Origin: Lentimicrobium sp.
GTDB lineage: Bacteria; Bacteroidota; Bacteroidia; Bacteroidales; Lentimicrobiaceae
Direction: 5' to 3'
Length of the DNA stretch: 64,000 nucleotides
Assembly: GCA_023957275.1 (NCBI GenBank)
Contig: JAMLHF010000015.1
Coordinates: 1 to 64,000 of the forward strand
Shown: positions 33,033-42,647 of the stretch, piece after piece
Layout of the letters: every line of letters begins with the position of its first letter
How positions within the stretch are numbered: position 1 is the first letter of the stretch
Position numbers and translations under genes: made by a program
The notes under the pieces: model-generated
The model's database searches: none
What the model was told of the DNA's origin: nothing
Seen by the model: the letters and a program-made list of their open reading frames with translations, nothing else

Positions 33033-35879
33033 CTATTTGGTTACAACAAACTTGGCTGTTTTAACAGATGAGCCTTCCGTTACCTGCATAAGATACGTTC
33101 CGTTGACAAGGTCAGAAGCCGGAATAGTCAGCTGATGCTCACCACGGCCGGGCATGCCGAAATTAACGGACTTGACAAGCTTGCCTTGCAGGCTGTAGAG
33201 ATTCACCAGCAGGGAACTGCTTCCGTTCAGGCTGACATTGAAATGAATATCTGACTTAACGGGGTTGGGATAAACACTCAGTGCAGCTGCCTTACCCTGA
33301 GGATCAGGACCGGGGCCGTCAATCCCCACAAACATACGGTTCTCAAAAATTCCGTTTCCGTGTGAAGCCAGATAAATAGCCCCGAAGTTGCTGACACCGG
33401 TAATACCGTCTATCCATGGCCTGCTTACAGTTTGCTGGCGAACCATCATTACCGGAATCTCACCAAGACCGGTATTCTCAGCGGTCCATGACGGACTTGA
33501 GCCAAGTGATTCAGTAGTAAATACGCCAAGATCAGTACCGAGGATAACCCTGCTTGAACTGTTCATTTCGATCAGGCAGGAGTAAACCGGCATGGCCGGG
33601 AGGTTACCCTGGATCGGATTGAAATCAGGAAACTGAGCCAGCGCGTTGGTGGAACGGAAAACATATTCGCTGTTTCCATAATTACCCAGGGTAACAATAA
33701 CATGATTGTCGTCGTTGGGATCAACAGCGATTGAGGTAACGAACCGGGCCCCGAAATCCTTGACAATACCGGATGAAATGATACAGGCAGAACTACGCAC
33801 ATCGGCCCGGAGTGAATCGTAAGCCAGGGCAATATTGGCGATCCTGAGCAGTTTTCCATCGGTAGTTCCGACATAGAGGTAATTTGCATCCGAGGAGTAA
33901 GCCAGGCATGACGGCACTCCGGTAAGGTTGGCAATGCGGTCCCATGAAGGCAGTTTGCCGAAATCCAGCACATCTCTTGACATATAAACGGCGTTCGTCA
34001 TCCCGACAAAGAAGATTGAGGAAACGGGATCAACGATATGCAGCGAGTCTCCGTTTGCAAGCGGTTGTGTCAGGGTATAGCGGAAGGGGAACTGGGCATT
34101 CTTACTCTTGAGCGACAATACATCGCCGGTGTTGTAATTGGCTTTGGCATGAAAAGTAATGCTGTCGCGCGAATTCGGGTTATTGAAGTCTTCCCAGATT
34201 CGGAATGGCGTAATAAACACATTCCCGTTATTATTGGTCACTTCTCCGTTATATATAAAATCATTTGCAGGCGAAACCCCCAGATCATTTGATCTTACAA
34301 GGTTTCCGGCGGTTGATGAATAAAAGACCGCAGTGGGGTTGATCATGGAGAATTCAACTGATCCACCGACAAAAGAAGGCAGAATCACATTTCCGGTTTC
34401 GGGAGTATTGCCTTCCTGATCAAGAAATACAACGCCATTACCCTGCGATCCTCCGATTGCACGTCCTTTGTCATCGTAAGCAACGGTATAAAACATGGAA
34501 GTGCCATAATTTTTATTGACAGACTTATTGGAAAAGAATGCATCATCAGTAAGATACAGGCCCTGGTCTGACGCCATAAAAACATTCCCTTCATTTGCCG
34601 GGTTAATAAATATCTGGTGGAAATAAAGCCCTGCATTGCCCAGGGTTTTCTGTTGCCACTGGAAAAAACCATCATCAAGTATTTTAAGGCCTTCCCATAC
34701 ATTGACGCCGCCGACATAAATTTTATCGGGATTCGTCGGGCTTACCACGATGGAAGCAGCATAATCGCCATAATGTGTTGTATTGGCGGCATTGCCGAAT
34801 ACATTGAAAACCGGGCTGGCTCCGGGGCCGACAAGGCGCCAGGTTTCACCCTTGTTTTTCGAAACAAATATTCCTTTCAGCTGACCGCGCAATGTTCCGC
34901 TAAGGGTACCGTCAGAAATAAGCACTGCATAAAGTGTGGAAGCATCGGAAGGAGCAAAAGCAACCTCAATGCGTGCCACGCCTTCTGCAGGCAGGCTATC
35001 CTGACCAATGCCTGTCGAACGCAGTATAAAACCATCGGCGGTGCCGGAAGGTGAAACATAAAGTTTATTATCAACCGAAGCAGCAATGGCGCCATCGGGA
35101 CCAATCTTTACCTCGTTACTGGTTCCGGAAAGATTTTCGCCACCGGCACTGGCCATCGACCAGGATTGTCCTCCGTCGGAAGAATACTTCAAACCGTAGT
35201 TGGTTGCGGCCATCACCCTGTTGTTTTCACCGGCGGCAATTTTGTTAACAAAAGCCCATTCGGCTGTCGGGTCATTATAGGTTCCCGGATCAGTTGAAGC
35301 CAGTTTGGTAAAACTGTTACCATCCGTTGATTTATAGATTCCCTGACCGATAAAACCGCTGAAAAGATTGAAGCGGTCACTGGCGAAAGTTTCTCCGGTT
35401 CCGACATAAATCTCTCCGCTTTTTGACTGGGCCATGCAACTGACATTTAAAATCACCCCGCCTGTTTGAATCTGATTCCAGGTAAGGCCGCTGGTCGTGG
35501 ATTTCCATAAACCACCCGAAACACTTCCTGCAAAAACTGTACTGCCGGAATTATCCCTGTTATCGAGTATTAAAGCACGGGTACGGCCAGCAAAGTTATC
35601 CGGCCCCATCGATGACCAGTTAAGGCCGATCGCCCCTGACTTTCTTAACCCTGAAACCTGGTTTCTGGCTTTTAAAACGTCAGCAGGATCTACCTCACCG
35701 GTACTTTGATTGCCACGGATCTGCGACAGGTAATCCCAGCCGTTTTCAAGCCCCTCAGCAAGATTTCCCTTAACAGAGCTACCGACAATTTGCCTGAATG
35801 AGCCTGAAGTAGTCAGCAAAATCATTCCGGCTCCAAAAATTAAAGCAAGAAAGCCAAAGAGTAATCGTCTATTTTTCAT
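33033..35879 (-). CDS. Secreted BNR/sortilin-like propeller protein with T9SS type A sorting domain
   Basis: The 948-residue protein has an N-terminal signal or anchor (LFGFLALIFGAGMILLTTSG), then a long region (about 85-850) of BNR/VPS10-type repeats. The repeats carry the Asp-box pattern SxDxGxxW, for example KYSSDGGQSWSMA, VSKNKGETWRLV and YKSTDGNSFTKL. These build one or two large beta-propellers. The C-terminus (about 870-948; LSVYPNPVKSDIHFNVSL, LVNGTYLMQVTEGSSVKTAKFVVTK) is a T9SS sorting domain. No catalytic residues of sialidases are apparent, so it is probably a binding or structural exoprotein. Confidence 0.9.
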   Translation of the reverse strand: MKNRRLLFGFLALIFGAGMILLTTSGSFRQIVGSSVKGNLAEGLENGWDYLSQIRGNQSTGEVDPADVLKARNQVSGLRKSGAIGLNWSSMGPDNFAGRTRALILDNRDNSGSTVFAGSVSGGLWKSTTSGLTWNQIQTGGVILNVSCMAQSKSGEIYVGTGETFASDRFNLFSGFIGQGIYKSTDGNSFTKLASTDPGTYNDPTAEWAFVNKIAAGENNRVMAATNYGLKYSSDGGQSWSMASAGGENLSGTSNEVKIGPDGAIAASVDNKLYVSPSGTADGFILRSTGIGQDSLPAEGVARIEVAFAPSDASTLYAVLISDGTLSGTLRGQLKGIFVSKNKGETWRLVGPGASPVFNVFGNAANTTHYGDYAASIVVSPTNPDKIYVGGVNVWEGLKILDDGFFQWQQKTLGNAGLYFHQIFINPANEGNVFMASDQGLYLTDDAFFSNKSVNKNYGTSMFYTVAYDDKGRAIGGSQGNGVVFLDQEGNTPETGNVILPSFVGGSVEFSMINPTAVFYSSTAGNLVRSNDLGVSPANDFIYNGEVTNNNGNVFITPFRIWEDFNNPNSRDSITFHAKANYNTGDVLSLKSKNAQFPFRYTLTQPLANGDSLHIVDPVSSIFFVGMTNAVYMSRDVLDFGKLPSWDRIANLTGVPSCLAYSSDANYLYVGTTDGKLLRIANIALAYDSLRADVRSSACIISSGIVKDFGARFVTSIAVDPNDDNHVIVTLGNYGNSEYVFRSTNALAQFPDFNPIQGNLPAMPVYSCLIEMNSSSRVILGTDLGVFTTESLGSSPSWTAENTGLGEIPVMMVRQQTVSRPWIDGITGVSNFGAIYLASHGNGIFENRMFVGIDGPGPDPQGKAAALSVYPNPVKSDIHFNVSLNGSSSLLVNLYSLQGKLVKSVNFGMPGRGEHQLTIPASDLVNGTYLMQVTEGSSVKTAKFVVTK

Positions 35880-36264
35880 ATTCTTGTAGTTTATGGATAT
35901 TACGATTTCAAGTCAACAAAAACAGTGGCACAAGTTACATCTTTTTTAAAGATGAACAAGATTCAACTCCTTTTTTCCAAACAAAAATAAACCAAAAATC
36001 CAATACCGACCCAACTTTCAGCAATAAAATATATTGAATTGGCCTCCGGTATCAGGCGGCAAATGTAGGAGAATTTGACAATTTAAAAAAGACCGGTTAA
36101 ATCTTCGGAAAAAAATAATTTGTCCGACAAAAATATTCTCCCTGAAATGCCGTTTGAATCGCTTTTTTTATACGTTTGCCGGTAGCTTCACAAAATCCAC
36201 TACCTGTACCGGCAATTTTCCGACGGCAGGAATTATGTAATTATAAATCAATAAGTTAAAAATC
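35880..36264. other. AT-rich divergent intergenic region
   Basis: A 385-bp AT-rich gap between the minus-strand propeller gene and the plus-strand aminopeptidase gene. No coding frame is credible. It contains many short A and T runs and one promoter box for the aminopeptidase (36171-36178). I see no -7 match upstream of the propeller gene. Confidence 0.5.
36171..36178 (+). promoter_or_regulatory. Bacteroidota -7 box (TACGTTTG) for the C1B aminopeptidase gene
   Basis: Perfect TAnnTTTG, 86 bp upstream of the ATG. A TTTG lies at 36153-36156, but the 14-bp spacing is shorter than normal. Confidence 0.4.
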
Positions 36265-37461
36265 ATGAGAGTTTTTGCACTGGTAATCATGTCCGGGCTG
36301 GCGGCATCCTTTTCCTTTTCATATGCCCAGCAGGACAGCATAAAGAAAGAAGGTTTTCAGTTTGAAGTAATTAAAAACAATCCGGCTACTCCCGTTAAAG
36401 ACCAGTACAGGTCAGGAACCTGCTGGAGTTTTGCAACCGTTTCGTTTATTGAATCAGAACTTCTCAGATTGGGGGCCGGTGAAAAAGACCTGTCGGAAAT
36501 GTATTTTGTTAACCATGCATACCGCGAAAAGGCAGAAAGGTATGTACGCCTTCACGGATCTTCAAATTTTGGTCCCGGAGGTCAGGCCCACGATGTTTTT
36601 AATACCATTGAGAAGTTTGGTTTTGCCGAAGAAAATGACTACCCCGGTCTCCTTGCCGGTGAATCAAAGCATTTGCACGGGGAACTGGATGCCGTGCTGA
36701 AAGCTTATCTCGATGCGGTTGTACAAAAGAAAGACGGTAAACTTTCCAAAGTGTGGCCCGACGCCTATGCCGGCATCCTCGATACATACCTGGGCACCAT
36801 TAATGATCAGGTTGCCGGGAAAAATCCCGGCGGAATTCCCGCCTTCGCTCAAAAAGCCGGATTTAACCCCGCAGATTATATCGAACTCACTTCCTATCTT
36901 CACCATCCGTTTTATCAAAAAATCAATCTTGAAATACCCGACAACTGGTCGCAGGACCTTTATTACAACCTTCCCCTGGAAGAGTTGATTGAAGTTATGA
37001 ACCACGCCATTGAGAATGGTTATACGTTATGCTGGGACGGCGACGTGAGCGACAAAGGGTTTTCGCATGCCAAGGGTGTTGCCATCCTGCCTGAAATTTC
37101 AAGCAGTTCGCTTGACGGAACTGAACGGGTCCGTTGGGAAAAGCTTACCGAAAAGGAGAAAAATGCCGAGCTGTACAGTTTCAGCAAACCGGTGACGGAA
37201 AGAAACATAACCCCTGAAATCAGGCAGGAAGATTTCAATAACCTGAAAGCTACCGATGACCATCTGATGCATATTACAGGACTTGCAACTGACCAACTCG
37301 GCACCAGGTATTACATTACCAAAAATTCGTGGGCAGCCGACAGCAATAAATCAGGAGGTTACCTCAATATGTCGGAAGCTTATATACGCCTTAACACCAT
37401 AGCTGTGATGATTCATAAAGATGCCGTTCCGCCGCTGATCAGAAAAAAACTGGGCATCTGA
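36265..37461 (+). CDS. pepC: Exported C1B-family cysteine aminopeptidase (bleomycin-hydrolase-like)
   Basis: The 398-residue protein belongs to papain-clan family C1B. It has a signal peptide (ALVIMSGLAASFSFSYAQ), so unlike cytoplasmic PepC it is exported, as is common in Bacteroidota. The catalytic triad is visible: Cys53 in SGTCWSFA, His336 in DDHLMHITG and Asn354 in TKNSWA. GGQAHDVFNTIEKFG matches the conserved helix. It is shorter than classical bleomycin hydrolase (about 450). It is expected to trim amino-terminal residues from peptides. Monocistronic. Confidence 0.9.
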   Translation: MRVFALVIMSGLAASFSFSYAQQDSIKKEGFQFEVIKNNPATPVKDQYRSGTCWSFATVSFIESELLRLGAGEKDLSEMYFVNHAYREKAERYVRLHGSSNFGPGGQAHDVFNTIEKFGFAEENDYPGLLAGESKHLHGELDAVLKAYLDAVVQKKDGKLSKVWPDAYAGILDTYLGTINDQVAGKNPGGIPAFAQKAGFNPADYIELTSYLHHPFYQKINLEIPDNWSQDLYYNLPLEELIEVMNHAIENGYTLCWDGDVSDKGFSHAKGVAILPEISSSSLDGTERVRWEKLTEKEKNAELYSFSKPVTERNITPEIRQEDFNNLKATDDHLMHITGLATDQLGTRYYITKNSWAADSNKSGGYLNMSEAYIRLNTIAVMIHKDAVPPLIRKKLGI

Positions 37462-37583
37462 GTTTCCTCTTTTATTCAAATTTTCAGGGAATTGAGGATT
37501 GCAGAATCAGCAAAGTCTCTGAAAGCCTTATGGTTTAACAATTTTTAACACCGGTATCTGCACTCCGGCAGGGTTGGTAGTAA

Positions 37584-37591
37584 TATTTTTG
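37584..37591 (+). promoter_or_regulatory. Bacteroidota -7 box (TATTTTTG) for the moxR-bat operon
   Basis: Perfect TAnnTTTG ending 16 bp upstream of the moxR ATG, giving a leader of about 10 nt. No clear -33 box. Confidence 0.45.
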
Positions 37592-37607
37592 CAAAAAAAA
37601 CAATGCC

Positions 37608-38600
37608 ATGATTGAAACTGATATCAAGGAACTGAACGACCGCATCCAGAAGGAAAGTGCTTTTATTGATCTCATTGAGATGGAAATGCACAAAGTTATC
37701 GTAGGTCAGAAACACATGGTGGAGCGACTCCTGATCGGATTATTGTCGAACGGGCATATTTTGCTGGAAGGAGTTCCGGGTCTCGCCAAAACGCTGGCCA
37801 TTAAGTCATTGGCCAATATCATAGATTCCAGGTTCAGCCGTATCCAGTTTACCCCCGACCTGTTGCCTGCCGACCTGATCGGGACCATGATCTACAGCCA
37901 GAAAAAGGAAGAATTTCTGGTCCGGAAAGGCCCCATATTTGCCAACTTTATCCTTGCCGACGAAATCAACAGGTCGCCTGCCAAGGTGCAGAGTGCGCTG
38001 CTGGAGGCTATGCAGGAAAGGCAGGTTACCATCGGAGAGAATTCTTATCCGCTTTCAGAACCTTTCCTGGTGCTGGCAACACAAAACCCCATTGAGCAGG
38101 AAGGAACCTACCCTTTGCCTGAAGCCCAGGTTGACCGTTTCATGCTGAAGGTAATCATTGGCTATCCCAGCCGTGAAGAGGAAAAGCTTATCATGCGTCA
38201 GAATATGTCGGGCAGCTTTCCTGAAACGAAAACAATCATTTCACCTGAACAGATTCTGAAAGCCAGAAATCTGACCCGGGAAGTGTATCTTGACGAAAAA
38301 ATTGAAAATTATATTACCGATATTGTTTTTTCCACAAGATTTCCCGCTGAAAACAAGCTCAGGAAATTTGAAGGACTGATCGCTTACGGAGCCTCACCGC
38401 GTGCAAGTATCAACCTGGCACTGGCTGCAAAAGCCTATGCCTTCATCAAACGCCGTGGTTATGTTATCCCTGAAGATGTACGTGCCGTTGCCCATGATGT
38501 AATGCGGCACAGAATCGGGCTTACCTATGAAGCTGAGGCCGAAAACATCACCACCAACGATATCATCAACGAAATACTCAACACGGTTGAAGTTCCTTAA
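37608..38600 (+). CDS. MoxR-family AAA+ ATPase
   Basis: The 330-residue cytoplasmic ATPase has Walker A EGVPGLAKT (about 54-62), Walker B FILADEINR (about 114-122), sensor I ATQNPIEQEGTYPLPEAQ with the arginine finger region DRFML, and a C-terminal lid domain. MoxR proteins act with von Willebrand (VWA) proteins as chaperones that insert metals or remodel complexes; here the VWA partners BatA and BatB follow. It is the first gene of the operon. Confidence 0.95.
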   Translation: MIETDIKELNDRIQKESAFIDLIEMEMHKVIVGQKHMVERLLIGLLSNGHILLEGVPGLAKTLAIKSLANIIDSRFSRIQFTPDLLPADLIGTMIYSQKKEEFLVRKGPIFANFILADEINRSPAKVQSALLEAMQERQVTIGENSYPLSEPFLVLATQNPIEQEGTYPLPEAQVDRFMLKVIIGYPSREEEKLIMRQNMSGSFPETKTIISPEQILKARNLTREVYLDEKIENYITDIVFSTRFPAENKLRKFEGLIAYGASPRASINLALAAKAYAFIKRRGYVIPEDVRAVAHDVMRHRIGLTYEAEAENITTNDIINEILNTVEVP

Positions 38601-38648
38601 ACAAACGGAGATGGCACGGAAATCAAACAAACATTAAGTTAATTTCTG

Positions 38649-39524
38649 ATGGAAACCAGCGATATCCTTAAAAAAGTCCGCAAAATCGAGATCAAGTCCA
38701 GAGGCCTGTCCAACCAGATTTTCTCCGGACAATATCACAGTGCGTTCAAGGGTCGCGGAATGGCATTCAGCGAAGTCAGGGAATACCAGTACGGTGATGA
38801 CATCAGAAATATCGACTGGAATGTCACGGCACGGTTTAACCATCCTTACATCAAGATCTTCGATGAGGAGCGGGAACTCACGGTTACCTTGCTGATCGAT
38901 GTGAGCGGATCCAATGAATTCGGCAGCCGTCAGTGGCTCAAAGAGGAAATGATGACCGAGATTGCTGCCGTGCTTGCGTTTTCGGCAATACAAAACAACG
39001 ACAAGGTTGGGGTCATTTTTTTCAGCGATAAGGTTGAAAAATTTATCCCGCCCAAAAAAGGGCTGAGCCACATCCTGCGCATCATCAGGGAACTGATTGA
39101 TTTCAAGCCCGAAAGCCAGAAAACCAATATTTCGGAAGCCCTGCGGTTTTTGACAAATGCCATGAAAAAGCGTTGTACGGCATTTATTATTTCCGATTTT
39201 ATGGACAGCGGATTTGAGGATGCCCTTAAAATAGCCGGCAACAAACACGATCTTGCAGCCCTGCACATCATCGACGAAAGGGATTTAACCATCCCCGACA
39301 TGGGCCTGGTAAGAATGTACAGCAAAGAGGCTGATAAAGCCATCTGGGTCGACACCTCAAACCGGGCCGTCAGAAATGATTATGCCACGCACGCTGAAAA
39401 CAGGATGAAGATGCTTGATCTGGCATTCCGCAAAAGCGGGGTGGATGTGGCCAGGTTCAGAACCGGCCAGGATTATGTTAAACCTTTGCTCGGATTATTT
39501 AAAGCAAGAGAATCAAGAAGATAA
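38649..39524 (+). CDS. DUF58 protein of the Bat operon
   Basis: The 291-residue soluble protein has the DUF58 hallmark EVREYQYGDDIRNIDWNVTA (about 38-57), followed by a VWA-like fold with the line VTLLIDVSGSNEFGS (about 81-95, a DxSGS metal site). DUF58 genes sit between moxR and batA in many Bacteroidota and Spirochaetes. It probably links the MoxR ATPase to the membrane VWA proteins. It starts 48 bp after moxR. Confidence 0.93.
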   Translation: METSDILKKVRKIEIKSRGLSNQIFSGQYHSAFKGRGMAFSEVREYQYGDDIRNIDWNVTARFNHPYIKIFDEERELTVTLLIDVSGSNEFGSRQWLKEEMMTEIAAVLAFSAIQNNDKVGVIFFSDKVEKFIPPKKGLSHILRIIRELIDFKPESQKTNISEALRFLTNAMKKRCTAFIISDFMDSGFEDALKIAGNKHDLAALHIIDERDLTIPDMGLVRMYSKEADKAIWVDTSNRAVRNDYATHAENRMKMLDLAFRKSGVDVARFRTGQDYVKPLLGLFKARESRR

Positions 39525-39545
39525 GCAGACCATAGTTAATGAAGG

Positions 39546-40565
39546 ATGGAGATGAAGGGAACGTTGATCACAAAGTATTCCGGTAAGTTGTCAGGATTAT
39601 TTATCCTGGTGCTACTCTGTCCGTTCACCGGGGCAGGGCAAAAGGCAACACCCGATACAGCCAGGTTTCTGATCGGGCAACAAATCAATATCACCCTTGA
39701 ATTACAGGTTAAAGAGGGTACAATCGTCAACTGGCCTGCGTTTGGCGATACCCTGACAAACTCCCTCGAAATTATTTCCGTTTCCGCTATCGACACCGTT
39801 AAACAAAGTAATCAGGACGAGCTTTTGCTGAAACAGGTGATAAGAATTACCTCGTTCGACAGCGGATTTCACGTACTCCCTCCGGTATCCTTTGCCATAA
39901 AGGAATCCGGGTCAGCTGAATTCACAGAAGTATTTTCAGAAGCATCCCTGCTGGAAGTTATGAATGTGGCCGTTGATTTATCTGCCGACATAAAAGACAT
40001 TAAACCGGTGATGAAAGCGCCTTATACGCTCCGCGACTTTCTGCCGTATTTCTTGCTGTTGCTCGGACTTGGTCTGGCAGGACTGCTTTTATGGTTCTAC
40101 CTGAAAAACCGGAAAAAAAATAAGCCACTGATCAGATTCCCGTCGAAACCCGATAAACCAGCCCACCTGGTTGCCATCGAGCAGCTTGAAGAGCTGAAAA
40201 GAGAACAACTCTGGCAAAAGGGACAGATAAAGGAATACTACACCCGGCTTACCGACATTCTGAGGACTTATTTCGATGCCCGTTTTCAGGTAGATGCCAG
40301 GGAGATGACCTCTGAGGAGATTCTTGATGCGATGCGCGATCAGCTCTCCGATGCCGGCAGAATGGAGGATCTGCGCAAAATACTGATGCTGTCGGATATG
40401 GCAAAGTTTGCCAAAGGCCGGCCGTTGGGCGCCGACAATGAGCTTAGCCATACCCTTGCGGTTTCGGTTGTGAACAGCTCTATCCCTGCTCCATCGCGGC
40501 CGGAAACGGGTTCAGTTCAGCAACCTCCGAATAATGAGCAATCAGATTCCAATACCAATCACTGA
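39546..40565 (+). CDS. Membrane protein of the Bat operon, 339 aa (BatD-like ectodomain)
   Basis: A signal peptide (LSGLFILVLLCPFTGAGQ), a beta-rich periplasmic domain (about 35-155), one transmembrane segment (FLPYFLLLLGLGLAGLLLWFYL, about 160-181) and a basic then helical cytoplasmic tail ending in an Asn/Gln-rich stretch. In Bacteroidota Bat operons an unnamed protein of this shape regularly stands between DUF58 and BatA. Its cytoplasmic region (LTDILRTYFDARFQVDAREMTSEEIL) resembles DUF4381-type proteins. Probably an accessory subunit of the Bat complex. An inner ATG at 39552 is an equally good start. Confidence 0.82.
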   Translation: MEMKGTLITKYSGKLSGLFILVLLCPFTGAGQKATPDTARFLIGQQINITLELQVKEGTIVNWPAFGDTLTNSLEIISVSAIDTVKQSNQDELLLKQVIRITSFDSGFHVLPPVSFAIKESGSAEFTEVFSEASLLEVMNVAVDLSADIKDIKPVMKAPYTLRDFLPYFLLLLGLGLAGLLLWFYLKNRKKNKPLIRFPSKPDKPAHLVAIEQLEELKREQLWQKGQIKEYYTRLTDILRTYFDARFQVDAREMTSEEILDAMRDQLSDAGRMEDLRKILMLSDMAKFAKGRPLGADNELSHTLAVSVVNSSIPAPSRPETGSVQQPPNNEQSDSNTNH

Positions 40566-40570
40566 CAGTC

Positions 40571-41566
40571 ATGTTTGAGCACTTAAAATTTGCCAATCCT
40601 GAAGCGTTGTATCTCCTGCTGCTGATTCCCGCTGCCATTGCCTGGTACTGGTTCAGGGGACAAGACACCAAAGCGCGGTTGCAGGTCAGTGATTTCGGGG
40701 CCTTTCTCAATAAGCGGATAACCCTCAAGCAAAGGCTCCGTCATTTAACCTTCATCCTTAAAGTAATCGCTTTCTCGCTGCTTGTCATCTCACTGGCCCG
40801 GCCTCAGTCCACCACATCGCGGCAAAACGTCAGTGTGGAAGGTATAGATATTGTATTAACAATGGATATTTCAGGCAGCATGCTGGCCGAGGATTTTGAG
40901 CCAAACCGCCTGGTGGCGGCCAGAGAAGTAGCGAAGGATTTCATCAAGGGAAGACCCAGCGACAGGATCGGCCTGGTTGTATTCAGCGGCGAGAGTTTTA
41001 CGCAATGCCCGCTTACTACGGACCATGCAATACTGATTAACCTGCTGGATGAAATCAAAAGCGGGATGATCGAAGACGGCACCGCCATCGGAGATGGCCT
41101 CGCAACGGCTGTTAGCCGGCTCAAAGAGAGCACTGCAATAAGTAAGGTCATCATACTGCTCACCGATGGCGAAAACAACCGGGGGTTTATCGACCCCGCA
41201 TCAGCCGCTGAAATTGCAAAAGTGTTCGGACTCAGGGTCTATACCATTGGCGTTGGTAGCATCGGCACCGCTCCTTATCCGGTTCAGACCCCTTTCGGAA
41301 TTCAATACCAGCAGATGGAAGTCAGGATAGATGAACCGTTGCTGAAACAGATTGCCGAAATGACGAACGGCAGGTATTACAGAGCAACCAATGCCGGCAA
41401 GCTGAAAGAGATTTACCAGGAGATCGACCAACTCGAAAAATCCAAAGTTGATGTAACCGAATTCCGGAAGAAAACCGAAGAATTTTTACCTTTTACATTG
41501 GCAGCCCTGGTACTGCTGCTGCTGGATTTTGTTCTGGGCATCTCATTTTTCAGGAAATTCCCCTGA
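40571..41566 (+). CDS. batA: BatA, VWA-domain membrane protein
   Basis: The 331-residue protein has two N-terminal transmembrane segments (about 11-28 and 60-77), a VWA domain (about 92-270) with an intact MIDAS motif (Asp99-x-Ser101-x-Ser103 in TMDISGSML, and a TDGEN loop) and a C-terminal membrane segment (LAALVLLLLDFVLGISFF). Bat proteins were named for aerotolerance in Bacteroides fragilis; later work on other species points to stress or envelope roles. It starts 5 bp after the preceding gene. Confidence 0.95.
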   Translation: MFEHLKFANPEALYLLLLIPAAIAWYWFRGQDTKARLQVSDFGAFLNKRITLKQRLRHLTFILKVIAFSLLVISLARPQSTTSRQNVSVEGIDIVLTMDISGSMLAEDFEPNRLVAAREVAKDFIKGRPSDRIGLVVFSGESFTQCPLTTDHAILINLLDEIKSGMIEDGTAIGDGLATAVSRLKESTAISKVIILLTDGENNRGFIDPASAAEIAKVFGLRVYTIGVGSIGTAPYPVQTPFGIQYQQMEVRIDEPLLKQIAEMTNGRYYRATNAGKLKEIYQEIDQLEKSKVDVTEFRKKTEEFLPFTLAALVLLLLDFVLGISFFRKFP

Positions 41567-41600
41567 CAGCAATATTAATTAATAACCACCGGAGGAGACA

Positions 41601-42647
41601 ATGTTTAGATTCGAACATCCTGAATACTTAAACCTGCTTGTGCTGCTTCCATTGTTGCTTGCAGCTTACCTGCTCTACCTGCAATGGAAAAAACGTGCTG
41701 CGCTCAGGTTTGGGGATAAGCCACTGGTTACAAGGTTGACACCGGATGTATCGCCTGGCAGGTCACATTTCAGGTTTTTACTGCTATCACTTACCATCGC
41801 CTCAGTATTGCTGGCGCTTGCGAATCCTCAGATTGGCTCAAAGCTTGAAAAAGTACAGCGCCGGGGCGTTGACCTTGTTATCGCCCTGGATGTATCGAAC
41901 AGCATGCTGGCACAGGATATTCAACCCAGCCGGATTGAACGGGCAAAACAATCCATTTCGAGGTTAATCGACGAGCTGGAAAACGACCGGATCGGACTGA
42001 TCGTGTTTGCCGGAAAGGCATATACACAACTCCCAATAACTACAGATTACGGAGCAGCTAAACTCATGCTCTCCACGGTGAAACCCGACATGGTTCCCGT
42101 TCAGGGCACAGCCATCGGACAGGCAATAGAAACGGCAATGACATCGTTTAAAGTAGAAGAGACAGGGAAAGCCATTGTAATTATTACCGATGGGGAAAAC
42201 CACGAAGATAATGCTGTTGAGAAAGCTGCCGAGGCTGCACAGAAAGGAATCAAAGTTTATACCATCGGCATGGGCCTTGCCGATGGGGCCCCGATTCCGG
42301 TATATCGTGACAATCAGTTGACAGGGTTTAAAAAGGACAAAAGCGGTAGTACCATCATCACCAGACTTGACGAAACCATGCTTCAGCAGATAGCTCAGGC
42401 GGGTGAAGGCATTTACGTGAGGGCAAGCAACACCCAGGCCGGGCTGCGAAAGGTATTCGAGGAGATCAGCAACCTCGAAAAAATTACCTATGACACGAAA
42501 AGCTTTTCCGATTACGAGGACCGGTTTCAGTACTTTGTAGCCCTGGCGATTTTATTTATGGTCCTGAATTTCCTGCTTAACGAGCGCAAAAGCCGCTGGG
42601 CAGGAAAACTCCGGATTTTTAAACCCGAACAGCCTGTCAGATTATGA
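41601..42647 (+). CDS. batB: BatB, VWA-domain membrane protein
   Basis: Paralogue of BatA (348 residues): N-terminal membrane segments (about 10-27 and 57-74), VWA domain (about 88-290) with MIDAS residues Asp97, Ser99 and Ser101 in ALDVSNSML plus the ITDGENHED loop, and a C-terminal segment (YFVALAILFMVLNFLL). A good Shine-Dalgarno sequence, GGAGGAG, precedes the ATG by 5 bp, unusual in this genome. The stop overlaps batC by 4 bp. Confidence 0.95.
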   Translation: MFRFEHPEYLNLLVLLPLLLAAYLLYLQWKKRAALRFGDKPLVTRLTPDVSPGRSHFRFLLLSLTIASVLLALANPQIGSKLEKVQRRGVDLVIALDVSNSMLAQDIQPSRIERAKQSISRLIDELENDRIGLIVFAGKAYTQLPITTDYGAAKLMLSTVKPDMVPVQGTAIGQAIETAMTSFKVEETGKAIVIITDGENHEDNAVEKAAEAAQKGIKVYTIGMGLADGAPIPVYRDNQLTGFKKDKSGSTIITRLDETMLQQIAQAGEGIYVRASNTQAGLRKVFEEISNLEKITYDTKSFSDYEDRFQYFVALAILFMVLNFLLNERKSRWAGKLRIFKPEQPVRL